A program made the position numbers and the translations under genes. A model generated the notes under the pieces. It saw only the letters and a list, made by a program, of their open reading frames with translations, was not told the origin of the DNA and searched no databases. Source: Clostridiales bacterium (GTDB lineage Bacteria; Bacillota; Clostridia; Christensenellales; Aristaeellaceae). From it: DNA of 64,000 nt. Below, one piece after another: positions 8,450-17,205 of this stretch; position 1 is the stretch's first letter, and each line of letters begins with the position of its first letter. The stretch covers positions 1 to 64,000 of the forward strand of contig DUQZ01000027.1 of the NCBI GenBank assembly GCA_012837525.1, given 5' to 3'.

Positions 8450-9957
8450 GCTTCGCGCAGCTCCTCTCTGACTTTTTTAATCCGGCCAATCAACAGCGGC
8501 AGGGCCAGGGCCGCGGCCAGGATCACAAAAATCCAGCCGATGTTCTCCTCAACCCAGATCTTGCGCTGCTCCTGGAATGCCTTGGAATAGTTGACCTCAT
8601 CGTTGGCCAGTTTAAAATACCGCATGGCTTCTTTATAGTTTTCCTCGCGCAAAAGCGCTCTGCCAACGCCAATATAGGCCAGCTCAAAATTGCCGTTTAA
8701 CTGCAGAACCCGCTGCCAGGTGTCCGCCGAGGCCCTGTACTCCCCGCGCTGGTATTGCTCCGTTGCCTGGTAGATCAGGCGTCCGTACTCCGTCGGCTCA
8801 AAAATGGTAACCGAGCCCTCCACCGAGTCCAGCACCATCAGTTCATAGCCGGCATGCTCAATGGACGCGGCGCTTCTGAAGAAGCCGGCCATGTTGCCCG
8901 ATCCGCCAAAGGCCCAGAGGTTTCGCCCCTGGTCGTCATAGGCAAACATGCGCCCGCGCGTTTTGTCCAGCGCCACATAGACCTCGTTGTCCAGCACCGT
9001 GATGTCAGAAAACTTTGACGGGCCGCTATAGCCGCCGGCGGTGCCCCAGAACAGCTCCCCAATTGGCGGGAACTCCCCGTTTTTCACCAGGATATCAGAG
9101 CCAATGGCGTTCAGCTTGCGGATGGGCCGTGCGTTGTCCCACAGCAGGTCATACTCCTGGAAGGTGGTGGTGACGGAGTAGATAAAGCCTTTTTTATCGA
9201 TATAGATGTTGTCAAACTCCGTCGGTACAAAGGAGGCCTGCTGCTCCCGCTGCGCGCGGGTGGACAAAAGGCGCCAGATCTGGTCGGTGATGGAATAGGT
9301 GACGGGCATCGCGCCGATAAAGCCGGTGAACACGCCGTCGTTTTCAAACTTAACCATGCCCTTGTTCACGTTGCGCACCAGCACAAAGGCGCGCCCGGTC
9401 ACATCCGCCACCACCCGGGTGGGCAAAAAAGCCAGGCTTTGGTCAAAGGTCTCATCCGTGGGCTTGGTCAAGGTGAGCAGCAGGTTTAAATCACTGTCCA
9501 GTTTCACCACGCGCTGGTTGGCGGTGTCGCAGATGAAGTAATCGCCCTCACGGGTCACAAAGATGTCGCTGGGGGAGGAGAAGCGCTGCTCCTCGCCATT
9601 TTCCATAAAGTGGTCGATGATGCGCTCCAGCTCATAGCTGCCGCGCGCAGCCTTCAGCTGTAAGATGCGGTGGTTGCCGTTGTCCACAATGTACAGCCTG
9701 CTGCCGTGCATAAACAGGCTGCCAGGTGTCAGCATGCTTTTTTCAAGGCCCAGGCTGCTGGAGTTGATTACCTTCTTAACCCGGTAGGCATCCGGCGCGT
9801 AGCGCAGATCACCCCAGTAGTCAAAGGTATAGGAGTACTGGTACTCATAGCCCACCTTGGCCTGGGCCGCGGGCGCCAGCACGGATAACAGCAGGACGCA
9901 CAAACACAGCGCGGCCAACAAGCGCGCGGGCTTTGTACTTTGCGGTGTCTTTTTCAT
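8446..9957 (-). CDS. NHL-repeat beta-propeller protein with TPR and C-terminal membrane anchor
   Basis: I choose the ATG at 9957 because AGGAGG lies 4-5 bases before it; an ATG 15 bases upstream has no such site. The 503-residue product has a signal peptide (ending PAAQAKVGY). Six or so NHL-like blades follow, for example LYIVDNGNHRILQL, DYFICDTANQRVVKLD and IYIDKKGFIYSV. A short TPR segment (about 400-460, YQRGEYRASADTWQRVL and AYIGVGRALLREENYKEA) comes next, then a C-terminal helix starting WIFVILAAALALPLLIG. Propellers of this type bind glycans or proteins. With the Yip1 and DUF5696 genes it forms the unknown core of the locus. Confidence 0.8.
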   Translation of the reverse strand: MKKTPQSTKPARLLAALCLCVLLLSVLAPAAQAKVGYEYQYSYTFDYWGDLRYAPDAYRVKKVINSSSLGLEKSMLTPGSLFMHGSRLYIVDNGNHRILQLKAARGSYELERIIDHFMENGEEQRFSSPSDIFVTREGDYFICDTANQRVVKLDSDLNLLLTLTKPTDETFDQSLAFLPTRVVADVTGRAFVLVRNVNKGMVKFENDGVFTGFIGAMPVTYSITDQIWRLLSTRAQREQQASFVPTEFDNIYIDKKGFIYSVTTTFQEYDLLWDNARPIRKLNAIGSDILVKNGEFPPIGELFWGTAGGYSGPSKFSDITVLDNEVYVALDKTRGRMFAYDDQGRNLWAFGGSGNMAGFFRSAASIEHAGYELMVLDSVEGSVTIFEPTEYGRLIYQATEQYQRGEYRASADTWQRVLQLNGNFELAYIGVGRALLREENYKEAMRYFKLANDEVNYSKAFQEQRKIWVEENIGWIFVILAAALALPLLIGRIKKVREELREA

Positions 9958-9975
9958 GCGTCCTCCTCTCATGTT

Positions 9976-10863
9976 TTACTCCTTGATGCCGGAGCTGGCC
10001 ATCGTCTCCAGAATCTGCGTCTGGGACAGGATAAAGATGGTGATGGGCACCAGCATCATGATGACCGTGACGGCGGCTGCCTGCCCGGTGCGGGCAATGC
10101 CGCCGGCCTGGATTTGCTGCAGGGCGTAGGTGAGGGTTTTCTTGGCCTCTGAATAAATGACCGTCTGCGCGCGCACGTTCCACAGCCCCTGGACCGAGAA
10201 GATAATCAGGGTAAGCCAGGCGGGCTTCACATTGGGCATCACAATCTGCCAGAAGATACGCCACTCGGACGCGCCGTCCACCTTGGCGGATTCCAGCAGC
10301 GCCATGGGGATGCTTTCCATAAACTGCTTCATCAAAAACAGGCCAATGGGCGCGGCAAACGCGGGCAGGATGACCGACCAGGAGGTGTCCACCAGGTGCA
10401 GGCGCGTAAGCATTAAATAGTTGGGGATGCCGGTCACATAGCCGGAGAACATCAGCGCCACCACCACCAGGCGGAAAAAGGCCTTGCTGCCCGGGAAGTC
10501 ATACTTGGCCAGCACGAAGGCGGCCATGGAGGCCACCATCAAATGCCCCGCCGTGCCCAGCACGGTAATGAGCACCGTATTGGTTAAATAGCGGCCAAAG
10601 GGCACCCAGGACTGGCCCATGGTGACCACCAGGTCCGCGAAATTGTCAAAGGTGGGGTTGACCGGCAGCAGGCGCGGGGGAAAGCGGAACAGTTCATCCA
10701 GCGGCTTGAGGGATGCCGCCAGCGCGAACACCAGCGGGTAGACCATGATGAGGGCGGTCAGCCCCAGCATTAAATAAATCAGGATGTCCCCGCCGCGGGA
10801 ACGGTTGGGCTGGCGGCGGTGGGCAATATTGGTCACCTTTTGTGTCGTCGTCTTTTTCTGCAT
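9976..10863 (-). CDS. Carbohydrate ABC transporter permease (second importer)
   Basis: This is a 295-residue CUT1 permease of the UgpE type. I start at the ATG at 10863, which begins just after the upstream TGA. The TTG at 10875 would lie only a base after the AGGAGG site. Six hydrophobic segments are visible and the EAA loop reads LLESAKVDGASEWRIFWQIV, slightly divergent with Ser for the second Ala. A basic N-terminal region rich in Arg and Thr precedes the first helix. It pairs with the permease gene directly upstream and with the large membrane-anchored binding protein. Confidence 0.9.
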   Translation of the reverse strand: MQKKTTTQKVTNIAHRRQPNRSRGGDILIYLMLGLTALIMVYPLVFALAASLKPLDELFRFPPRLLPVNPTFDNFADLVVTMGQSWVPFGRYLTNTVLITVLGTAGHLMVASMAAFVLAKYDFPGSKAFFRLVVVALMFSGYVTGIPNYLMLTRLHLVDTSWSVILPAFAAPIGLFLMKQFMESIPMALLESAKVDGASEWRIFWQIVMPNVKPAWLTLIIFSVQGLWNVRAQTVIYSEAKKTLTYALQQIQAGGIARTGQAAAVTVIMMLVPITIFILSQTQILETMASSGIKE

Positions 10864-10864
10864 A

Positions 10865-11800
10865 TCAGGTACCAATCCTCCTGAGCATGCTCTGGATGGC
10901 CTTGTTGGTTAAGATCATCGTGAGGAAGAGCAGCGTCGCGATGGCGGAGGCATAGCCCATGTCAAAGCGGGTGTAGCCGTAGTCAAACAAATGCGTCACC
11001 ACTGTGTGCGCGGCGTAATCTGTACTGGGATAGCCGCACAGGGCCATGGTCTGGTCCGCCACAGAGAAGGCGGCGGTGATGGACATGACCGCGCCAAAGA
11101 GCAGCATCGGGCGCATGTTGGGCAAGGTGATGTAATACAGTTCCTGCCAGCGGTTGCGCACGCCGTCCACATAGCCGGCTTCGTACTGCGCCTGGTCCAC
11201 ACCCTTCAGTCCCGCCACAAAGGCTAAAAAGCCTGTGCCCATGCTCATCCACAGCAGCACCAGCACCACGACGGTCATCATGTACTTGGGGTCTGTCAGC
11301 CACAGGATGGGCGCGTTGATGATGCCGGTGCGCACTAAAAAGGAGTTGAGGTAGCCGTAGACATCCCCGCGGAAGATGATGCCAAAGATAAAATAGGCAT
11401 TGCCCGCAATGGACGGCGCGTAGAACACAACCACCGCGACAGAGCGCAGCCAGCGCGGCAGTTCATTGATAAACCAGGCAAACATAAAGGACAGGATATA
11501 GCCAATGGGCCCGGTGATGACCGCGATGATGAAGGTGTTTTTGACCGAAATCAGGAAGATGTCATCCTGCAGCACAAGGTTGATGTAGTTTTTAAGGCCA
11601 ATCCACCTGGCCGGCTCCAGGATGTTGTAATAGGTAAAGCTGTAGCGGATGGAGGTAAACATGGGCAGGATGTAGAAGGTGACAAACAGCACCGCAAAGG
11701 GGAGCAGGAAGAGGTAGCAGACATACATCTGCTTTGCCCTGTACCAGGCGTCTGACAGGTTCCTTTTTCTAAGGTTGATATATTTGTTCATCGTGCTCAT
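10865..11800 (-). CDS. Sugar ABC transporter permease (second importer)
   Basis: This 311-residue UgpA-type permease has a first membrane segment YLFLLPFAVLFVTFYILPMF and five more. The cytoplasmic EAA-like loop reads YEAGYVDGVRNRWQELYYI, with Gly replacing the second Ala of the canonical motif; the same change occurs in many LplB-like permeases. The ATG overlaps the upstream binding-protein TGA by 4 bases. Two complete permease pairs in one operon imply either two importers for related sugars or a larger assembly with the genes between them. Confidence 0.9.
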   Translation of the reverse strand: MSTMNKYINLRKRNLSDAWYRAKQMYVCYLFLLPFAVLFVTFYILPMFTSIRYSFTYYNILEPARWIGLKNYINLVLQDDIFLISVKNTFIIAVITGPIGYILSFMFAWFINELPRWLRSVAVVVFYAPSIAGNAYFIFGIIFRGDVYGYLNSFLVRTGIINAPILWLTDPKYMMTVVVLVLLWMSMGTGFLAFVAGLKGVDQAQYEAGYVDGVRNRWQELYYITLPNMRPMLLFGAVMSITAAFSVADQTMALCGYPSTDYAAHTVVTHLFDYGYTRFDMGYASAIATLLFLTMILTNKAIQSMLRRIGT

Positions 11801-14709
11801 GGTTTTGCTCCTTGGGGTACGGGGAGACCAAACTCAAGCCGTTTGTTGGTGATCTCCTTGTCAATCAGCCGGGCGTAGTCCAGGATGGTCTCCCGCGGGT
11901 CGACCCGGCGGTTGATGACCTTGCGCACAGCATTGGTGATGTTGCGCGCGGTGTAGTAGCCGCCCGCGACCTCAGGGAAGCCGACAGCGTCCTGCATGCC
12001 TTCTTCCAGAATCAGCAGGTGCTCAGCGCTCCAGGACAATTCGCGCAGCGCCTGGATATTGGCAGTCGGGTAGCGCGCGGAGGCGCCCAGGACGGCCTCG
12101 ATCTCCCGGCCAAAGCGCACCTGCGCGTCCTTGGACACCCACCACTTCATAAACTCCCAGGCCTGGTTGCGCACATGCTCATCCGGGTTGGCGATCATCA
12201 TGCAGCTGGCGCCGGCGGAGTGGGCGGAGCGGTCCAGCACCTGCTGGCCCTGCTCGTTGCGGGTATAGGTGCCCGGGATGAGGGCAAAATCCCACAGCCC
12301 GCGGATTTCGGGTGCTGAGACCGTCAGGAAGTTGTAGGTGGTAAAGTCCGCGATGCCAAGGGGCATTTCGCCCGAGCGGAAGCGGCTGATAAAGTCAAAT
12401 TCCTGCGGCAGGCCGTAATCGGTGTACAGCGCGGTGTAAAAATCAAAGGCCAGCACCGCGGGCTCTTCCTTGAGCAGCGTTTCCGTAGCGTCCTCGTTAT
12501 AAATCTTGCCGCCGTTTTGGTAGATCATCGCGTAGAGGGTGTTCTGGTTGGGCGCCGCGATGCTGGGATAGGGGATGCCGACGGACATATTGTTGCCCTG
12601 GATGGTGGGCAGCATGCCAATCAAATCCTGCCAGGTTTGCGGGGCGGTGAGGCCGTATTCGGACAGGATGTCCTCCCGGTAAAACAGCACGCTGATAACC
12701 TGCGTCTCCGGCAGGCCGTATACGCCGCCGTCCCAGGTGAGGGCGGAATAGGCGCTGGGGCGGAACTGGGCAATGACCTCCTCAAAATCGGTGAACTGGG
12801 TCAAATCCTCCGCCGCATTGCGCAGCGCGTAGTTGACCGGGTTCCACGAATCGGTGGAGACCACCAGATCCGGTCCGTTGCCGGCGACCACCGCGCCCAA
12901 CAGGGCGGTCGGGTCCACCAGCTTGATGTTCACCTTGATGCCGCTCATGGGCGTAAAGCTGTCATCCACCATGGTCTTGAGCACCGTGGACTGATCCCGT
13001 CCGGTAAGCAGCCATACATTCAGCGCCGCTTCATCCGTGTACACATCGCCCAGCGCGTCATAATCCACAAAATAAGAAATGGCGGTGGACTTGCCCTCGT
13101 GCAACAGGCCGGTCAAGACGTTCTCCGCCTGGGGCTTGGGCCGCATGTCCGCGCTGTGGATGTACAGGCTGTCAATGTCCAGCTTGATCTCGCTCATCGC
13201 CTGCATGGCGGTGCCAAGGGCGGTGATGTTGTCCTTGAAGTTGACAAAGGAGCTGGTGATGCGGTAGGGGTCCTTGGCAAACTCTTCCAGCTGGGTTGCC
13301 AGGGTCTGCGCGGCGGCAATTTTGTCGGATTTCTGGCCGGTGTAGGCAGTGGCTTCATCCACAATTTTGTACAGCCGGCTGCTTTCCAAGGCCATCGCCT
13401 CAATCACCTCCGGGTACACCTGGTGCAGGTTGTAGTCACGGAAGGTATCCGGGTTCACACCGGTCAAGACCAGAATTTTCCGGTAAATCTGGTTAAGCCG
13501 GAAGACACTGTCATCCAGCTGCGTCAAGATATGGCCCATGCCGCCCAAGGTCGCCTCCAGGCGGATGGTGTGCCTGCCCTTGCTTAAATAGAAGGAATAG
13601 GGCGTGCCTTCCTCATCGCCCAGGGTTTTCATCTCCCAGGCGTTCTGGAACTCAAAGGGGATTTCGGACAGCGCATCAAAGGGCACCTTGCCGTCTATCA
13701 ACAGGATGCGGCTGGATTTGCTGCCGCGCTGGTAGCGCTGACGGCCTTTGATGGTCATTTGATAAAAGCCGTCCTCCTCAATGTCCACATCCCACTGGAT
13801 CCATTGGCCGGGAATGCGCCAGGGGTCGCCGCCAATGTAGTTGAGCACCACACGGCTTAAATCACCCGGCTGGGTGGCGGGGGAGGAGCGGTCATAGCGG
13901 GCATACAGGGAGGGGCTGGAGCGCAGCTGCGCCTGCTCGCCCGGCAGGTCCAGCAAAATGCCGCTGACAGCCGCGCCTTTTTGCTCGTGTTCCGCCTTGT
14001 AGCTTGCGTAATCCGGCAATACCTGCACAGGGTTGACGGACAAGCTGCGCATCAGCACCGGCTCATTGGTGGCCACCAGGCGGATGCGGTTTACGCCTTG
14101 TTGCAGATAAAAGCGGTAGGGCGCGTTCTCATAGCCCATGGCGTCCTTGAAATCCGCCGTCTGCCAGCCAAAGACCTCTGTCTGCGCCGGGCGGATCTGG
14201 TTGCCCTGGTTGTCGGTCCGCACGGGGCCGGCATCCGTCCACATGCGGGTAAAGATAAGGGTGTCCGCGCCCAGGAAGGGCACTTCACCGTTGATGTACA
14301 GCTTGCGCTCAATATCCACCCCGCGGGAGGGCACCGTCAAAAAGGTCATCTCCAGCTGGTACATGCCCGCTTCCTCAACAGACACCGTCCAGGTGATGTC
14401 AGAGCCTTCGCCGGCAAACAGTGCGGGTAAGCCATCCTCCTGGCGCACCTCAACCAGGCCTGTGGCCTCATAGTCCATCAGGTCAATGTCATAGCGCGCG
14501 TTGATATTTTTTTGGTGTTCGTGTTCTTTTAAGTACAGGGCATAGGTGTTTTCACGGCCGATGCCGATGATGGACTGCTCAAAATCCACCCCTTCGTATT
14601 TTTCCGCGAAGGTGCCGCCGCTGCCGGAGAGGGTAACCCAGGCGATGATACCGCCAATAAGAAGGAACGCGATAAGATAACCCGGCCATTTGTCACGGAT
14701 TCTGTACAC
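11797..14709 (-). CDS. Membrane-anchored multidomain solute-binding protein
   Basis: I place the start at the GTG at 14709, nine bases after AGAGGAGG, rather than the GTG 27 bases upstream that precedes that site. The 970-residue product has a basic N-terminus and one membrane segment (YLIAFLLIGGIIAWVTL). Two similar sandwich-like modules follow. Each has an ITWTVSVEEAGMYQLEM or IQWDVDIEEDGFYQMTI strand and a later PYRFYLQQGVNRIRLVA or PYSFYLSKGRHTIRLEA strand. A helical region spans about 400-520, and a family 1 solute-binding domain runs from about 550 to the end (LPETQVISVLFYREDIL, AWEFMKWWVSKDAQVRFG). Fusing carbohydrate-binding-like modules and a membrane helix to a binding protein is uncommon and suggests capture of a polymer or long oligosaccharide at the cell surface. 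It is first in the operon. Confidence 0.82.
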   Translation of the reverse strand: MYRIRDKWPGYLIAFLLIGGIIAWVTLSGSGGTFAEKYEGVDFEQSIIGIGRENTYALYLKEHEHQKNINARYDIDLMDYEATGLVEVRQEDGLPALFAGEGSDITWTVSVEEAGMYQLEMTFLTVPSRGVDIERKLYINGEVPFLGADTLIFTRMWTDAGPVRTDNQGNQIRPAQTEVFGWQTADFKDAMGYENAPYRFYLQQGVNRIRLVATNEPVLMRSLSVNPVQVLPDYASYKAEHEQKGAAVSGILLDLPGEQAQLRSSPSLYARYDRSSPATQPGDLSRVVLNYIGGDPWRIPGQWIQWDVDIEEDGFYQMTIKGRQRYQRGSKSSRILLIDGKVPFDALSEIPFEFQNAWEMKTLGDEEGTPYSFYLSKGRHTIRLEATLGGMGHILTQLDDSVFRLNQIYRKILVLTGVNPDTFRDYNLHQVYPEVIEAMALESSRLYKIVDEATAYTGQKSDKIAAAQTLATQLEEFAKDPYRITSSFVNFKDNITALGTAMQAMSEIKLDIDSLYIHSADMRPKPQAENVLTGLLHEGKSTAISYFVDYDALGDVYTDEAALNVWLLTGRDQSTVLKTMVDDSFTPMSGIKVNIKLVDPTALLGAVVAGNGPDLVVSTDSWNPVNYALRNAAEDLTQFTDFEEVIAQFRPSAYSALTWDGGVYGLPETQVISVLFYREDILSEYGLTAPQTWQDLIGMLPTIQGNNMSVGIPYPSIAAPNQNTLYAMIYQNGGKIYNEDATETLLKEEPAVLAFDFYTALYTDYGLPQEFDFISRFRSGEMPLGIADFTTYNFLTVSAPEIRGLWDFALIPGTYTRNEQGQQVLDRSAHSAGASCMMIANPDEHVRNQAWEFMKWWVSKDAQVRFGREIEAVLGASARYPTANIQALRELSWSAEHLLILEEGMQDAVGFPEVAGGYYTARNITNAVRKVINRRVDPRETILDYARLIDKEITNKRLEFGLPVPQGAKP

Positions 14710-14901
14710 GGATCCCTTCCTCCTCTCTGCGGTCACGACCGTCAGCCTTGTAGTTTACTTGTGAATTTTCATGAATTTGCCAAACGATTATCTGTTGAAT
14801 TTCTTGCGGAAAATCAAGATGAATCATGCCGGAATCATCAGAAACGCCTCAAAATGTAACCTTCAGTCGAACCCGGGACAATTAATCGTTTAATATCACA
14901 T

Positions 14902-14932
14902 ATAATATTCCAAATTTTTTTCGCTTTGTCAA
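14902..14932 (-). promoter_or_regulatory. Sigma-A promoter of the large carbohydrate operon
   Basis: On the minus strand TTGACA (14932-14927) is followed, 19 bases on, by TATTAT (14907-14902); AATATT at 17 bases is an alternative -10. The leader to the GTG at 14709 is nearly 190 bases. It contains copies of AAACGATTA (14782-14790 and, inverted, 14883-14891) that could be operators. No riboswitch fold was recognised in the rest of 14710-14901. Confidence 0.6.
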
Positions 14933-14936
14933 GCAT

Positions 14937-14966
14937 AAAAAACTGGCAGATTTTACAATCTGCCAG
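14937..14966 (-). terminator. Intrinsic terminator after the cyclase-family gene
   Basis: A perfect 10-bp stem (CTGGCAGATT at 14943-14952, complement at 14957-14966) has a 4-base loop and is followed on the minus strand by six T. It ends the GH65-zwf-cyclase unit and insulates the carbohydrate operon promoter just downstream. Confidence 0.92.
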
Positions 14967-14989
14967 CAATACGTAAAAACGAACAAATA

Positions 14990-15625
14990 TTAAATTAAAT
15001 CAGACAAATTATCAATCAGAACGGCGCGGGCGGGGGCGCCTTCCGCGTTGTTGATCAAAATCGGCAGCGCGATCAAGGTGTATTCGCCAGCCGGCACATC
15101 GGCCAGCGCCAGGCCTTCCAGGATGATGATGTCGTTTTTCAAAAAGGCCAAATGGGTGGGGTGGCCGGGTTGGTCACGCTCCACCCCCAAGGCGTCCGTG
15201 CCAATGCCCTTGATGCCAATATCCGCCAGGTACTCAGCTGCATCCTTTCGGATATAGACGAAATCCGCGTCACCCACCCGTCCGGCAGAGTTCTGGCTTC
15301 TCAGCAGGACAAAATCATCTTTGCCAATGGGTAGATTGATTACATCATCCCTGGTGATCGCGTCCTGCGCGTGGCTTAGGTCAAACAGCTTGCACCGGGT
15401 AATCAGTTTCTCAAGCGGCATGTCCTCCATTGTCCAGCCGTCCTGCATCATATGGCGCGGGGTATCCAGGTGGGTGCCGGTGTGCAGGTTCATGGTGATG
15501 CTGGTCTCATTGATGGCGTCCTTTGGCATCTGCTTGTCCAGGTGGTGGGTGGGGCGTTTTCCCTCCCTGCCGCGGTACACCGGCATATCGCGGTGAATGG
15601 GCATGGAGATATCATAAATTGTCAT
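14990..15625 (-). CDS. Cyclase-family metal-dependent hydrolase (kynurenine formamidase-like)
   Basis: This 211-residue protein of the cyclase family (PF04199) carries the metal-binding motif HTGTHLDTPRH, with His48, His52, Asp54 and His58. N-terminal wording TIYDISMPIHRDMPVYRG is typical. Members hydrolyse N-formylkynurenine, isatin or other amides and lactones; the substrate cannot be read here. It overlaps the zwf stop by 4 bases and is last in a unit that also has a GH65 phosphorylase. No tryptophan-degradation partner is nearby, so a lactone or other carbohydrate-linked substrate is possible. Confidence 0.85.
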   Translation of the reverse strand: MTIYDISMPIHRDMPVYRGREGKRPTHHLDKQMPKDAINETSITMNLHTGTHLDTPRHMMQDGWTMEDMPLEKLITRCKLFDLSHAQDAITRDDVINLPIGKDDFVLLRSQNSAGRVGDADFVYIRKDAAEYLADIGIKGIGTDALGVERDQPGHPTHLAFLKNDIIILEGLALADVPAGEYTLIALPILINNAEGAPARAVLIDNLSDLI

Positions 15626-17169
15626 TTTTCTTCCTTTCCGTCTGTCTTGGGCTTGCCCTGGCTCAGGTCAATCTCATGCCAGGCGCGGCCGTCTTCCTTC
15701 AGCAGCCTGTCCGCGCGCGCAGGCCCGCGGGAGCCGGGCTCATAATTGGGGTAGCTGTCCACCTCCGGCGCGCACATCTGCTCCACACTTTCCACAAATT
15801 TCCAGGACTGCTCCAACTCGTCCCAGCGGGTAAACAGGGAGGAGTTGGCGCGGAAGGCCTCCAGGATCAATTGCTCATAGGCTTCGGGCACGTTGCCCTC
15901 AAAGCGGCTGCTTTGCGCGTAGTTCAATTCCACTTGGTCCACCACAAACTCGTTGCCGGGGCGCTTGGCGTTAATCTGGAAATACATGCCCTCATTGGGC
16001 TGCACGGAGATCACCAGCAGGTTGGGCGGCTGGGTCTTGAACTCCTCATAGAAATTGATGCCGGGCAGGCGCTTGAACTCAATCACAATCTGTGTGCGCC
16101 GCCGGTCCAGGCGCTTGCCGGCGCGGATGTAAATGGGCACCCCGCCAAAGCGGAAATTGTCCACGCTTACCCGCAGCGCGATATAGGTGGGGGTGAGGGA
16201 ATGGGGGTCCACCATCTCCTCCTCCCGGTAGGCGGGCACCGGCTTGCCCTTGATCTGGCCCGCGCCGTACTGCCCCAGGGCAATGCCATCACAGGCGCCC
16301 TTGGGCTCATACCGCCGCAGCGCACGCAGGGCCTTGACCTTCTCGTCCCGGATGGACTCGGGCATCAAATCCGCCGGCGGCTCCATGGTAATGAGGGCCA
16401 GCATCTGCAGCAGATGGTTTTGCAGCATGTCCTTTAAAATGCCGGCCTGCTCATAATAGGCGCCCCTGCCCTCAACGCCCAGGTCCTCCGCGGCGGTAAT
16501 CTGGATGTTGTCAATATAGTGGTGGTTCCACAAGGGCTCAAACAGGGTGTTGCCAAAGCGCAGGGCCAGGATGTTGCGGATCATCTCCTTGCCCAGGTAG
16601 TGGTCAATGCGGTACACCTGGCGCTCCAGCAGCGCGGTTGAGAGGGTAGCGTTCAATACCCGCGCGCTTTCAAGGTCCGAGCCAAAGGGTTTTTCAATCA
16701 TCACCCTGTGGTTGATGTCCCCCCGCTTGACTAGGTGGTGCTCACTCAAGTGGGTCACAATGGGGCTGAAATGCTCCGGCCCCACCGCCAAGAAAAAGAT
16801 GCGGATGGCAGGTTTGCTGAAGCCCTGCTCAATGCCCTCCAACCGCTCCTTGAAGCCTTTGTAGCTGTCTGGCTGGCTGATAAACTCCATCTGGTGGTAT
16901 TGCAGCTTGTCCAAAAAGCGTGCCAGGTGTTCTTCAATTACCTGGGTACGGGAATGCTCCTTGATGGATTCTCGCGCCTGGTTGCGGTATTCTTCTTCGC
17001 TCAAGCCGCGCCGGCCAATGGCCAGGAAGCTGGCTTCCTCCGGCAGCTGGCCCTCCGCCACAAGGTGGTATAAGGCTGGCAGCAGCTTGCGGTGGGTCAA
17101 ATCCCCGGTGCCGCCAAAGATCATAAAAGTCAGCGCGTGGTGGTTATTGTTGTTTCCGTTCGTCTTCAT
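15622..17169 (-). CDS. zwf: Glucose-6-phosphate 1-dehydrogenase
   Basis: This enzyme oxidises glucose 6-phosphate to 6-phosphogluconolactone with NAD(P)+, opening the oxidative pentose phosphate route. I use the ATG at 17169 (515 residues), 5 bases after AGGAG; a GTG two codons upstream overlaps the ribosome site. Signatures are the nucleotide-binding GGTGDLTHRKL (19-29), EKPFG (159-163) and the active-site RIDHYLGKE (187-195), with the catalytic His in DHY. The length is normal. It lies between the GH65 phosphorylase and the cyclase-family gene; sugar phosphorylase products could feed it after mutase action. Confidence 0.95.
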   Translation of the reverse strand: MKTNGNNNNHHALTFMIFGGTGDLTHRKLLPALYHLVAEGQLPEEASFLAIGRRGLSEEEYRNQARESIKEHSRTQVIEEHLARFLDKLQYHQMEFISQPDSYKGFKERLEGIEQGFSKPAIRIFFLAVGPEHFSPIVTHLSEHHLVKRGDINHRVMIEKPFGSDLESARVLNATLSTALLERQVYRIDHYLGKEMIRNILALRFGNTLFEPLWNHHYIDNIQITAAEDLGVEGRGAYYEQAGILKDMLQNHLLQMLALITMEPPADLMPESIRDEKVKALRALRRYEPKGACDGIALGQYGAGQIKGKPVPAYREEEMVDPHSLTPTYIALRVSVDNFRFGGVPIYIRAGKRLDRRRTQIVIEFKRLPGINFYEEFKTQPPNLLVISVQPNEGMYFQINAKRPGNEFVVDQVELNYAQSSRFEGNVPEAYEQLILEAFRANSSLFTRWDELEQSWKFVESVEQMCAPEVDSYPNYEPGSRGPARADRLLKEDGRAWHEIDLSQGKPKTDGKEEK

Positions 17170-17205
17170 GTTCACTCCTGATTGTGTGTGGTATACAGCA
17201 ATACC

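Noticed and set aside
12517-13587. Long plus-strand open frame (about 356 codons) opposite the large binding protein
   Set aside because: An antisense shadow of GC-rich codons; no ribosome site, histidine- and valine-rich product without motifs, and the opposite strand is clearly coding.
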